From: an uncultured Chloroflexales bacterium
Lineage (GTDB): Bacteria; Chloroflexota; Chloroflexia; Chloroflexales; Chloroflexaceae
Direction: 5' to 3'
Length of the DNA stretch: 30,485 bases
Assembly (NCBI GenBank): GCA_937902315.1
Contig: CALGUG010000023.1
Span: 1 to 30,485 of the forward strand
Position numbers and translations under genes: made by a program. Shown here piece by piece: positions 23,169 to 30,417 of the stretch (position 1 is the stretch's first letter; the number at the start of each line of letters is the position of its first letter). The notes beneath the pieces are model-generated. The model was not told the origin of the DNA and ran no database searches. It was given only the letters and a program-made list of their open reading frames with translations.

Positions 23169-23807
23169 ATGGTACCGATACTCGCTCGCTTTCGCCAACT
23201 GTATGAACAAACAACCTTACCGCTCGGGCGAACCTTCGTTCGACTTGGTATTTCGCCCGACGCCTTCACCTATTTGAGCCTTGCTATGGGTGTCGTCACT
23301 GGGATCTTGCTGGCAAATCAACAGTGGCTCTGGAGCATTGTCGGTATCGCACTGGTTGGCCTGACCGACATGCTCGATGGGGCCACAGCCCGCGCTGGCG
23401 ATATCGCTGGCCCCTATGGCACGGTGCTCGACCACACCGTCGACCGCTATGTCGAATTCATCATCCTCTTCGGTATCCTGTTTAGCGGCGTTGTGCCAGC
23501 CTCCTACATCATGTTCACCATGTTTGGTATGGTTATGGCAAGCTATGTGCGCGCTCGTGCCGAGTCGACGGGCAAACTCGAATCGTGCAACGTCGGTATG
23601 GCGGGCCGCCAAGAGAAGCTCGCTCTCTTGCTGGTTGGCCTTGTGGCTCAACCGTTTTTGCCTGAACTCGCTATTCTGCAGTGGGCGATCTTAGCCGCAG
23701 GCATTATTTCGCATATTACCGCTCTACAACGCCTGCTCTACACCCGACGAATGCTGGTCGGCAGTGGCCCGCGCCGTGGCCTTTACAAAGATCCCGAGAT
23801 GATTTAA
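23169..23807 (+). CDS. CDP-alcohol phosphatidyltransferase
   Basis: The 212-residue integral membrane enzyme carries the complete family motif DxxDGxxARx8Gx3Dx3D: D67, D70-G71, A74-R75, G84, D88 and D92. It starts in DMLDGATAR with D92 as the catalytic base. Several transmembrane helices surround it. These enzymes swap CMP of a CDP-diacylglycerol (or CDP-archaeol) for an alcohol such as glycerol 3-phosphate or inositol phosphate in phospholipid synthesis. The family position is clear, the alcohol is not. It is the last gene of the parA-parB-kinase cluster, 3 nt behind the kinase, with AGAGG upstream of the ATG and a strong terminator after it. Confidence 0.92.
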   Translation: MVPILARFRQLYEQTTLPLGRTFVRLGISPDAFTYLSLAMGVVTGILLANQQWLWSIVGIALVGLTDMLDGATARAGDIAGPYGTVLDHTVDRYVEFIILFGILFSGVVPASYIMFTMFGMVMASYVRARAESTGKLESCNVGMAGRQEKLALLLVGLVAQPFLPELAILQWAILAAGIISHITALQRLLYTRRMLVGSGPRRGLYKDPEMI

Positions 23808-23842
23808 AGCCTTTGTACTTCTGGTTCTTTTATTAACACGCG

Positions 23843-23877
23843 AAACGCCGCCCATCAGTTAATAGGCGGCGTTTTTC
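23843..23877 (+). terminator. Intrinsic terminator of the parAB operon
   Basis: A 10-bp stem AAACGCCGCC with GGCGGCGTTT (23843-23852, 23865-23874) and a run of five T from 23872, about 35 nt past the last gene. Confidence 0.92.
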
Positions 23878-23948
23878 TCTATCTGCTAGCACATCCGATT
23901 GATACGTTTAACGCTCTGGCGGCCTGTTCTCTTCCTTCTATGCGGTCC

Positions 23949-23970
23949 TTAGCGCGTCCGCCTACGGCTA
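23949..23970 (-). repeat. REP-like dispersed element, copy 4
   Basis: Minus-strand copy with the invariant AGGCGGACGC core, between two convergent genes. TGCGGTCC precedes it. Confidence 0.78.
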
Positions 23971-24071
23971 CCAACACTGAAACCTCAAAATGAGGTCGTA
24001 TCTGCCTGTGCCGAGAGACCCTCTGAAAGCGGAACGATCTCAGTGGACCTTGTATGAAGCTGTTGCAAAGA

Positions 24072-24656
24072 TTAGGCAGAGATCTGCTGGGCCAATAGAA
24101 TCGCCTGAGCCACTTCTTTCATGGTCTTGCGGCTATTCATAGCCAACTGCTGAATCTTGCGGAAGGCCTCGGCCTCCTTGAGATTCTGGCTGTCCATCAG
24201 ATAGCCCTTGGCGCGCTCGATGATCTTACGTGTCTCGATCTGCTCGCTTAGATGCTTGATCTCTTCGCTGCGGTTGCGGCGCTCGGCCCAGCGTACTCGA
24301 GTGATTTCGATGGCGGGCAGCAGTTCGCCTGAATGGAAGGGCTTGACAAGATAGGACGATACACCAGCATCGCGCGCTTGAGCTACCAACTCTGCACCGC
24401 TATAGGCCGTCAGCAGAATAACTGGCGCGATCTGCTCATCTTGAATGATCTTGGCAGCCGAGATGCCATCCATACGGGGCATTTTTACATCTAAAATCAC
24501 AAGGTCTGGGCGAAGCTGACGAGCCATATTCACTGCACTTAGGCCCTCATTTGCTTCTCCAATCACCAAATAGCCAAGTTCCTCTAACGACTCACGTAGA
24601 TTCATGCGGATGATCGCTTCATCATCTGCAATCAGTAAGCGTAATTGTTGGGCCAT
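24072..24656 (-). CDS. Response regulator with C-terminal ANTAR RNA-binding domain
   Basis: The 194-residue protein has an N-terminal receiver domain (acidic pocket D11/D12, phosphorylated D56, T83, K105) and a C-terminal ANTAR domain (about 125-185, ETRKIIERAKGYLMDSQNL). ANTAR proteins of the AmiR/NasR type bind paired hexaloop hairpins in nascent RNA and prevent termination, so this is a phosphorylation-controlled antiterminator. AGAGGAT sits 7 nt before the ATG. No histidine kinase is adjacent. The leader contains a terminator-like hairpin, so its own gene may be among its targets. Its other targets cannot be named. Confidence 0.93.
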   Translation of the reverse strand: MAQQLRLLIADDEAIIRMNLRESLEELGYLVIGEANEGLSAVNMARQLRPDLVILDVKMPRMDGISAAKIIQDEQIAPVILLTAYSGAELVAQARDAGVSSYLVKPFHSGELLPAIEITRVRWAERRNRSEEIKHLSEQIETRKIIERAKGYLMDSQNLKEAEAFRKIQQLAMNSRKTMKEVAQAILLAQQISA

Positions 24657-24674
24657 TTTTTACATCCTCTAGTT

Positions 24675-24709
24675 AAGAAAACCCCTGCAGCACAGAAGTG
24701 TTACAGGGG
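24675..24709 (-). promoter_or_regulatory. Terminator-like hairpin (attenuator) in the ANTAR gene leader
   Basis: On the minus strand CCCCTG pairs with CAGGGG (24704-24709 with 24682-24687). Inside it a U-G pair and further short pairs close over UUCU. TTTTCTT follows at 24675-24681, 19 nt before the ATG. A terminator directly before the gene of an antiterminator suggests autogenous attenuation. Confidence 0.6.
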
Positions 24710-24745
24710 GCAGCTTCGCTTAAATATTTCTTTATAATGCCATAT

Positions 24746-24775
24746 AGTATAGCTGTTTTAGGCCCTGATTGACAA
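24746..24775 (-). promoter_or_regulatory. Promoter of the ANTAR regulator gene
   Basis: TTGTCA (24770-24775) and TATACT (24746-24751) are 18 bp apart on the minus strand, giving a leader of about 80 nt that includes the hairpin. Confidence 0.6.
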
Positions 24776-25210
24776 TGTACATTACGTACAAACTCTATCA
24801 AAGCCTTGTTGTGCATATCACAAAGCAATAATACTCCTAGATCTGCTCTACGTCAAAACGAAGCGATTTACATTCGTTCTTTCTCTGAAATGCCGATTCG
24901 TAACGAGAGTGATTCGAATAGAACTTTGAAACGCATCAGCCTATAGCTGGCTTGCAAAACAGCGCCATGGCATTGTTTAATATTGGCCTATTGTTCTAAA
25001 AAAGATAGTAGTTTCTTCTGTTGTATTCGCTTGATCATTCCCTTAAACACAACGATTTTAGATTCAGTCTCAAACTAGATCCGCTCCGCTTTAAAGACGT
25101 GGATTCTTACAACGCGAGAAACGAGAACCGGGGAAAAGAGTGAGTCGCCTTCCACTCTGCCGGAGGCCAAAACAGAAAGTGCTTAGGTAGATACGCTATC
25201 AATGCTAAAG

Positions 25211-25247
25211 AAAGAAGCGACCTAGGAGGGCCCTAGGTCGCTTCTTT
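25211..25247 (-). terminator. Terminator of the VanW gene
   Basis: A perfect 15-bp stem (25211-25225 with 25233-25247) and 7-nt loop about 18 nt past the stop. The T-rich end comes from the stem itself (CTTCTTTCTTT). Confidence 0.85.
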
Positions 25248-25264
25248 CAGCTATAAGTTTCGGC

Positions 25265-26671
25265 TTAGCGAACGATCACGCCCGCTGGCGGTTTCACACC
25301 TTTGCCATAGGCGTAGAAATCAGCCCAAGGCAGATAGCGGGTGTAGTAGTTATCGTTATGGCGAATGCTTCCATCGGGCATGGTGACGGTACGATAGTAG
25401 TTCACGGTAACGCCCCGTCGCCCGTGTACAAGCTGCTTCACTTTGCCAGGCGGCAGGCTAGGATCATAGGCCCAGACCGGCGGCCCTGGTTCGACCCAGT
25501 TGCGTGTAACTGGTCCGCGATAGCTGACCGTGCGCCCATCGCTCACGCCCCAGATCTTGAAATTCACTGTGGCGGCGCGTGTATCGGTCAGAGTCGTGAT
25601 ATAGATCGGTGCAGCAGTATCGTTACGGAAGCGGAAGTCGATATCTGGGGTAAAGACGGTTGCATCAAAGCCCAGAATGTTTTCGTAGAAGTTGACGATT
25701 CGGCTGTGGCCTTGGCGCATAGTGATCTGCAAGCCAGCGTTCGAGACCGCGCGGAAGAGCGTGGTCGACACTTGACACAGGCCGCCCGCCAAGACGCGCT
25801 CGAGGCGATCGCCGACGATGCCATAGCCATCGACGAAACCATCGGCCTCCGAGAAATCGCTGATGCTGTTAAATGAGAACTCGACGCCAGCCGGCACCAT
25901 CACCCCATCGAGCAGGTCGGCCGCCCGTTTGATATTGTGTTCACGTTCAGCAGCAGAGGCCGGGAAGCCGGTGGTTGCCTCGCCCAACAGCACGATCGCC
26001 GACACGGGTGTGCTCAAAGCGGCGGCATCGGGGCGTTCGTGCAACGACAGCCAACCCAAGTTGCTCAGCACCACGTTGTATGGCTCATTACCGGGGCGAT
26101 ATTCGAAGCGGGCGCGCTCGAAATATTGCACCAGTACATTTTCGTTGCTGCTTGGATCGAACTCGACAAACTCTTCTGAAAGAGGATAGCCAAAGGTCGG
26201 CAGGCCGCCGTGGCTCTCCCAGAACCAGCGGAATGCTCCACCAAGCGTATGCATGCTCTCTGGGAAGTAAAGAATATCAGAGCTGGGCGAGCCGAAGACA
26301 GGCTGGAAGGCTTCGTCGCTGCGCCCTTCCGAGAAGCTGCGACCCAAGGGCGTAAGCTGAGCGCCTTCGGCAACCTCATCGCGAATCTCGATACGTACCT
26401 TTTCGAAATATTGCACCGTTAAACCGGTAGCGCTGTCTTTAAAAGCCTCTGTGAGCGGGAGGCCAAAGACATCGGAGCCGCCATGGGCATCGTAAAAGCG
26501 CTTAATCACAAAGCCAACGTTATGCCCAGTTTCGCTATAGTGCTGAAATGCTGCATCGCTTGATGACGGAGCTGTTGTGGGTGCAGCAGCCGGCGCGGCT
26601 TCGCTCGGATTGCTCGGCCACACCAGAAGCGCGAGAAGCAAAAGCGGAAGAACTCGACGGAAGCGTTTCAT
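25265..26671 (-). CDS. Secreted VanW-domain protein with two N-terminal FG-P repeats
   Basis: The 468-residue protein has a signal peptide (MKRFRRVLPLLLLALLVWP). Two related ~50-residue modules follow, each with H-(N/T)-(V/L)-G, a central (D/E)-x-H-G-G-x-x-x-F-G-x-P-L and a final VQYFE-(K/R)-x-R. Residues about 240-390 form a VanW domain (VPAGVEFSFN, GGLCQVSTTLF, QGHSRIVNFYE), and a beta-rich C-terminal domain with a PDG turn completes it. VanW occurs in some vancomycin-resistance clusters, but its function is not settled and most members are unrelated to resistance. No van genes are nearby. GAGGA lies 7 nt before the ATG. It is transcribed alone. Confidence 0.9.
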   Translation of the reverse strand: MKRFRRVLPLLLLALLVWPSNPSEAAPAAAPTTAPSSSDAAFQHYSETGHNVGFVIKRFYDAHGGSDVFGLPLTEAFKDSATGLTVQYFEKVRIEIRDEVAEGAQLTPLGRSFSEGRSDEAFQPVFGSPSSDILYFPESMHTLGGAFRWFWESHGGLPTFGYPLSEEFVEFDPSSNENVLVQYFERARFEYRPGNEPYNVVLSNLGWLSLHERPDAAALSTPVSAIVLLGEATTGFPASAAEREHNIKRAADLLDGVMVPAGVEFSFNSISDFSEADGFVDGYGIVGDRLERVLAGGLCQVSTTLFRAVSNAGLQITMRQGHSRIVNFYENILGFDATVFTPDIDFRFRNDTAAPIYITTLTDTRAATVNFKIWGVSDGRTVSYRGPVTRNWVEPGPPVWAYDPSLPPGKVKQLVHGRRGVTVNYYRTVTMPDGSIRHNDNYYTRYLPWADFYAYGKGVKPPAGVIVR

Positions 26672-26710
26672 CTTTTTTTCCTCTGCTTAAGACTTGCATA
26701 TGTTGCGCGG

Positions 26711-26716
26711 ATTATA
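26711..26716 (-). promoter_or_regulatory. Probable -10 of the VanW gene
   Basis: A perfect TATAAT preceded by GTG on the minus strand, with a leader of about 33 nt. The -35 is not clear. Confidence 0.5.
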
Positions 26717-26960
26717 CACGAAAGTTTCTGCGAAGATGTCGCTGATCTTGTATAACTTTGGTTAAAAAGAATTCATTTGGCATATAAAAGCCCTAAAAAC
26801 ATATGTAGAGATGTTCAAAGCGTGCCAAACCAGCGATCTTGTCGTTTTATATGTAGCGCCCGGTTGTGGGCAGAGCTTTTAGCGCTGCGTATCTATTGCT
26901 TGTTTTCTGGGCGCTTTCGAAGCACAACAATACGACCTTGGGTGGCGGGCAAGCTGTTGG

Positions 26961-26982
26961 TAGCCGTAGGCGGACGCGCCAC
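26961..26982 (+). repeat. REP-like dispersed element, copy 5
   Basis: Same core as copies 1 and 3 but ends CGCCAC in place of CGCTAG. The right-hand extension (AGCCT, GGGGT, GACC, CCGCTAG blocks) matches copy 3. Confidence 0.78.
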
Positions 26983-27232
26983 AAGCCTTGTTTGGGGTTA
27001 AGACCTCGCCGCTAGAGCGCACGGCTTATCGGAGAGGGTGCGATGTGTAAGCAGCGCCTTTTATCGCTCAACAAGGTGTCCAAGCATGCTTGCCTTTCTG
27101 TTAAAATACAGGGACAGAAACAAAAGATATTAAATACATACTTGTTTCTTATTGGTATCGACTAAGAGTGATAATGACGGGAATCTTTACATTGTTACGA
27201 TCTCGCCATTCCGAGCACTCGTTCAATATGCG

Positions 27233-27243
27233 GTATCATATAC
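27233..27243 (+). promoter_or_regulatory. Short dyad in the LysR promoter region
   Basis: GTAT and ATAC flank CAT, overlapping a possible -10 TATCAT at 27234-27239. It is a candidate self-regulatory site of the LysR protein. Confidence 0.3.
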
Positions 27244-27281
27244 ATACACTACTCGGGAGAAGTTAAGCTAAAGGGAGTCAC

Positions 27282-28172
27282 ATGGAGCTGCGCCATCTAC
27301 GTTATTTTGAAGCGATCGCACGCTTGAATCATGTTACCAAAGCAGCGTTGGAACTCCATGTTGCACAACCAGCGTTAAGCAAGCAACTGCGCGATCTAGA
27401 GGAAGAGCTTGGTGTTACGCTGTTTGACCGTGTTGGTCGGCGTGTCCAGCTCACCGAAGCCGGCGCTGCCCTGCTACCGCACGCACGCGCTATCTTGGGG
27501 CAAGTTGAAGCGGCGCGTGCTGCGATGGCCGAACGTATTGGGTTGCAACGTGGATTAGCCACTGTGGGTGCACCTCCTACGGTTGGCACACACCTGTTGC
27601 CAAGTGCACTTGCTGCCTTTAATACCCGCTACCCCGGGATCGAGCTACGTTTGCGTGAAGCAGGAATGGCAACTCTGTTAGAACAGCTTGCCGCCGGTCT
27701 TGCTGATCTTGCAGTAGTCGCTCTGCCCGTTGATGACCCTGATCTAACAGTGGCACCGCTGTTTAGTGAGGAATTGGTTTTAGCCGTTGCGCCTCACCAT
27801 CCGCTGGCTCATCGTTCAAGTGTGCGCCTTAGCGATATGGCCAACGAAGCGTTTGTGCTCTCACCGCCAAACTACGAGTTGCGCGAAACAACCTTGGTGG
27901 CCTGTAGGCAGGCAGGCTTTACGCCACGTGTTGTGCTCGACGGTGGCGAAATGGACACCCTCTTGCGTTTTGTAGCGGCTGGCTTGGGCGTTGCACTGGT
28001 GCCCCAGTTGGCGGTAGCCGATCTGACCGATCTTGTGCCGCTCCATATCAGCGATCAAAAATTGCGCCGTTCACTTGCGATCGTTTGGCGTGGCGATCGT
28101 GTCGCATCCCCCGCAGCACGAGCCTTACGCGAGTTTTTGATCGAAACGTTGCGCCATGGCAAGCAGAGCTAA
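27282..28172 (+). CDS. LysR-family transcriptional regulator
   Basis: The 296-residue protein has an N-terminal winged helix-turn-helix (residues 1-60: MELRHLRYFEAIARLNHVTK, then AALELHVAQPALSKQLRDLE) and a type 2 periplasmic-binding-protein-like effector domain (about 90-292). LysR proteins act as tetramers that respond to a small metabolite and usually control a divergent neighbour and themselves. The divergent neighbour here is the VanW gene 610 bp away, too far to be an obvious target. AAGGGAG precedes the ATG with only 4 nt spacing. The effector cannot be named from sequence. Confidence 0.93.
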   Translation: MELRHLRYFEAIARLNHVTKAALELHVAQPALSKQLRDLEEELGVTLFDRVGRRVQLTEAGAALLPHARAILGQVEAARAAMAERIGLQRGLATVGAPPTVGTHLLPSALAAFNTRYPGIELRLREAGMATLLEQLAAGLADLAVVALPVDDPDLTVAPLFSEELVLAVAPHHPLAHRSSVRLSDMANEAFVLSPPNYELRETTLVACRQAGFTPRVVLDGGEMDTLLRFVAAGLGVALVPQLAVADLTDLVPLHISDQKLRRSLAIVWRGDRVASPAARALREFLIETLRHGKQS

Positions 28173-28200
28173 ACAGTTTGCCCAACCACAGATTGTGCTC

Positions 28201-28234
28201 ACAAGGAGCAAGCGTTATTCGCTGGGCTCCTTGT
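28201..28234. terminator. Hairpin shared by convergent lysR and trmD
   Basis: A 9-bp stem ACAAGGAGC with GCTCCTTGT (28201-28209, 28226-28234), with a further AGCG/CGCT pairing inside. TTGCTT follows on the plus strand. It lies after the LysR stop and overlaps the last 20 nt of trmD. Confidence 0.6.
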
Positions 28235-28982
28235 TTGCTTCTTGCTCGGCTTTTTGCAACTGAGCCAAAAAGGCTCTGTCTTGTTTGCTCAGCACGGCTT
28301 TGGCTAACAGATCTGGGCGACGTTTGTAGGTGCGGGCTAAGCGCTGTTGACGCCGCCATTTGGCGACCTCGCCGTGGTGTCCCGATAGCAGCACGGGCGG
28401 CACTGCGAGACCCTCCCAGACGGCTGGGCGCGTGTAGTGAGGATATTCGAGCAAGTGGTCGCTGTGGCTCTCTTCAACAATCGATTCGGCATCGAGCACA
28501 TCGGGCACCAAGCGCGAGACGGCGTCGATCACCACCATAGCAGCCAACTCGCCGCCGGTTAGCACATAGTCGCCGATCGAGATCTCGCGGTCGATTAAAG
28601 TCTCGCGAATCCGTTCATCGATCCCTTCATAATGGCCGCAGACAAAAACAAGACGCTTTTTGCTTGCCAGCTCTTCCGCAATGGCTTGCGAAAAGACTTC
28701 GCCATCGGGTGTCATAAAGATCACGGTGGGCTTTTCTGCCTGCTCGTCATCGGTTTGGGTCACATCTCGAATGGCCGCTGCCAAGGGCACCGCTTTCATA
28801 ACCATACCTGCGCCGCCCCCATAAGGAGTGTCGTCGCAGGTACGGTGTTTGTCGGTCGCATAGTCGCGAATATTGTGAATGCCGATTTCGATCAAGCCAG
28901 CCGCTTGGGCGCGCTTCAAAATACTTTCGGTCAAAGGCCCCCTGAACATCTCAGGAAAGAGCGTCAAAATATCAAAACGCAT
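28215..28982 (-). CDS. trmD: tRNA (guanine37-N1)-methyltransferase
   Basis: The 255-residue SPOUT-fold enzyme methylates G37 next to the anticodon of certain tRNAs with S-adenosylmethionine, preventing +1 frameshifts. The start MRFDILTLFPEMF, the DYATDKHRTCDDTPYGGGAGM loop region and the knot motifs (MTPDGEVFSQ, VCGHYEGIDERI, SIGDYVLTGGELAAMV) are all typical, as is the length. The usual partners rimM, rpsP and rplS are absent. The gene follows an alpha/beta hydrolase by 19 nt on the same strand, probably in one transcript. Confidence 0.96.
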   Translation of the reverse strand: MRFDILTLFPEMFRGPLTESILKRAQAAGLIEIGIHNIRDYATDKHRTCDDTPYGGGAGMVMKAVPLAAAIRDVTQTDDEQAEKPTVIFMTPDGEVFSQAIAEELASKKRLVFVCGHYEGIDERIRETLIDREISIGDYVLTGGELAAMVVIDAVSRLVPDVLDAESIVEESHSDHLLEYPHYTRPAVWEGLAVPPVLLSGHHGEVAKWRRQQRLARTYKRRPDLLAKAVLSKQDRAFLAQLQKAEQEANKEPSE

Positions 28983-29001
28983 AACTGCCTACTATAGACT
29001 T

Positions 29002-29982
29002 TTACGATTCCAGACCCGATCCATCGACGCTCACGCCTTTGGCGCTCTCTGGCTCTTCAACGCTCTCAAGGTAGTGTTCGAAGAACGCGAATACACGCTG
29101 CATATAGCCCGGTCGATCGGCGAAGTAGGCCCCACAGTGCTCGGCTCCTTCGATCAACCATAGCTCTTTGGGCTCACCTGCCGCTTCAAAGAGTTGGCGT
29201 CCATGTTCGGGCGGAATAAGCGTATCATTCAATCCGTGAATGATCAAGAGGGCAGCGGGCGAGATACGATCTACCACATCGATCGGTCGAATACTGCTCA
29301 GGCGATAGCCATAACGCGCCGCGATCGTCAGATCGGTCGCTGTCAACAGCGGCGCGGGCGAGATCCGCAAGGTATTGCGCATGCTGTTGAGAATGACATC
29401 GCTAGCTGACGCGAACGGGCTATCGGCGATAACCGCCTTGATTTTTGGCTGAGTAGCGGCGGCCAAGATCGAGACCGCAGCCCCCATCGAGAAGCCGATC
29501 ACGCCGAGCTGTGCGTCTGGAACGCGCTCGAGAGCGTAATTGACGGCGGCATGCATATCGTCGACTTCGCGATAGGCTAAGGTATTGGGCGCGCTGTCGG
29601 AGCCGCCCCGCCCACGGAAGTCGAACAGCAGCACATTGTAACCTTGGCGCCACAGCCCGCTGCCAACGCCCAACATCTCGTGTTTAGCGCCGGTATGGCC
29701 GTGCGCCGCGACAACCACGCGCTTCGAGTCGGGGTTGGGCAGCCACCAAGCACGCAGCTTGAGGCCGTCTGCCGAATAGAGCACCAGATCCTCATAGGGG
29801 ATATTCAGCTCCCAAGGCGTAAACGTATAATCGTCCATATAGCTTCGTACGCGCGATGGATTGACTTTATTGCTGGCGTACCAAGCTACACCCGCCGCAG
29901 CACCCATAACTCCCAAGGTCGCAATGCCAAGGGAACGAAGCAGAAGCGTTTGAACCGGTTGTAAGGTTTTTCGCATACTCAT
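29002..29982 (-). CDS. Membrane-anchored alpha/beta hydrolase
   Basis: The 326-residue protein has one N-terminal transmembrane segment (about 15-36) and an alpha/beta-hydrolase fold. The oxyanion region is AAHGHTG, the nucleophile elbow is G-F-S165-M-G, the catalytic acid is D253 in HGLNDTLIP and the histidine is H282 in GAEHCG. All three triad residues are present. It resembles BAAT/YqkD-type esterase-like proteins with unknown substrates. The ATG at 29982 has no clear ribosome site; the next ATG is two codons in. A minus-strand TGG-TACAAT lies about 55 nt upstream. trmD follows 19 nt later. Confidence 0.88.
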   Translation of the reverse strand: MSMRKTLQPVQTLLLRSLGIATLGVMGAAAGVAWYASNKVNPSRVRSYMDDYTFTPWELNIPYEDLVLYSADGLKLRAWWLPNPDSKRVVVAAHGHTGAKHEMLGVGSGLWRQGYNVLLFDFRGRGGSDSAPNTLAYREVDDMHAAVNYALERVPDAQLGVIGFSMGAAVSILAAATQPKIKAVIADSPFASASDVILNSMRNTLRISPAPLLTATDLTIAARYGYRLSSIRPIDVVDRISPAALLIIHGLNDTLIPPEHGRQLFEAAGEPKELWLIEGAEHCGAYFADRPGYMQRVFAFFEHYLESVEEPESAKGVSVDGSGLES

Positions 29983-30035
29983 GGCACTATCAGATGAAAC
30001 TAAGAATTTTTAATAGGACTACTTTCGTAGCAAAT

Positions 30036-30044
30036 ATTGTACCA
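30036..30044 (-). promoter_or_regulatory. Probable extended -10 of the hydrolase/trmD transcript
   Basis: TGG followed by TACAAT on the minus strand, identical to the nine bases before the LysM/M23 gene (18542-18550). Confidence 0.45.
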
Positions 30045-30335
30045 CTTAGCGTTCGTTTTTGCCCTTTAAAACCGCTCTAGGGTTGCGATTTTGTAATTGT
30101 CTGTACAAAATTCCCTTGATCGCTTTGGGTTGAGCAGTTTTTCGCCTTTGGCAATCTGGAACATTTCTATATTGTTGTATGCAATGCACACATCTTTTTC
30201 CCCAATTTTTGTCGCTCTCGCAGTGGAATCGTCACCATTTAGCCCAAAATCGCACACCGCTCAACGGATTTTGCATCAACTCTCTTTGATCTGTTCAGAA
30301 CGTTAGCGGCAAGACTTTTCGCTTCCATTCGGTCT

Positions 30336-30357
30336 TTACCGCGTCCGCCTCCGGCTA
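30336..30357 (-). repeat. REP-like dispersed element, copy 6
   Basis: Minus-strand copy with the invariant AGGCGGACGC core but more changes in the flanks (CGG before the core, GGTAA after). Confidence 0.7.
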
Positions 30358-30388
30358 CCAGATGGGCTAGCTTGCCCTCACCCCCCGG

Positions 30389-30417
30389 CCCCCTCTCCCG
30401 CACTGCGGGCGAGGGGG
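30389..30417. repeat. C/G-rich interrupted hairpin
   Basis: CCCCCTC and CCCGC pair with GCGGG and GAGGGGG over a 3-nt loop with one mismatch. It is of the type seen as dispersed intergenic CCCCTCTCCC repeats in many genomes. It lies 31 nt beyond REP-like copy 6. Confidence 0.5.

Larger units (their letters stand above)
24657..25264. other. Intergenic region between the ANTAR regulator and the VanW gene
   Basis: Apart from the ANTAR promoter and attenuator (24675-24775), a 16-mer related to one near the DnaA boxes (24857-24872) and the VanW terminator (25211-25247), I see nothing supportable between 24780 and 25200. Confidence 0.5.
26672..27281. other. Divergent intergenic region between the VanW and LysR genes
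   Basis: Holds the VanW -10 (26711-26716), REP-like copy 5 and the LysR upstream region. Two AT-rich stretches (26700-26830 and 27100-27280) flank the repeat. No gene is supportable. Confidence 0.6.

Noticed and set aside
24769..24801. TTGACA on the plus strand at 24769 as a promoter
   Set aside because: No -10 at acceptable spacing, and no gene follows on that strand for more than 2 kb. The minus-strand reading fits better.
25265..26671. Vancomycin-resistance determinant
   Set aside because: The VanW domain alone does not confer resistance and no vanHAX genes are present.
30066..30306. Two overlapping small open frames at the right edge, one per strand
   Set aside because: Neither has a ribosome site or recognisable family. 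They could be gene remnants but this cannot be shown.
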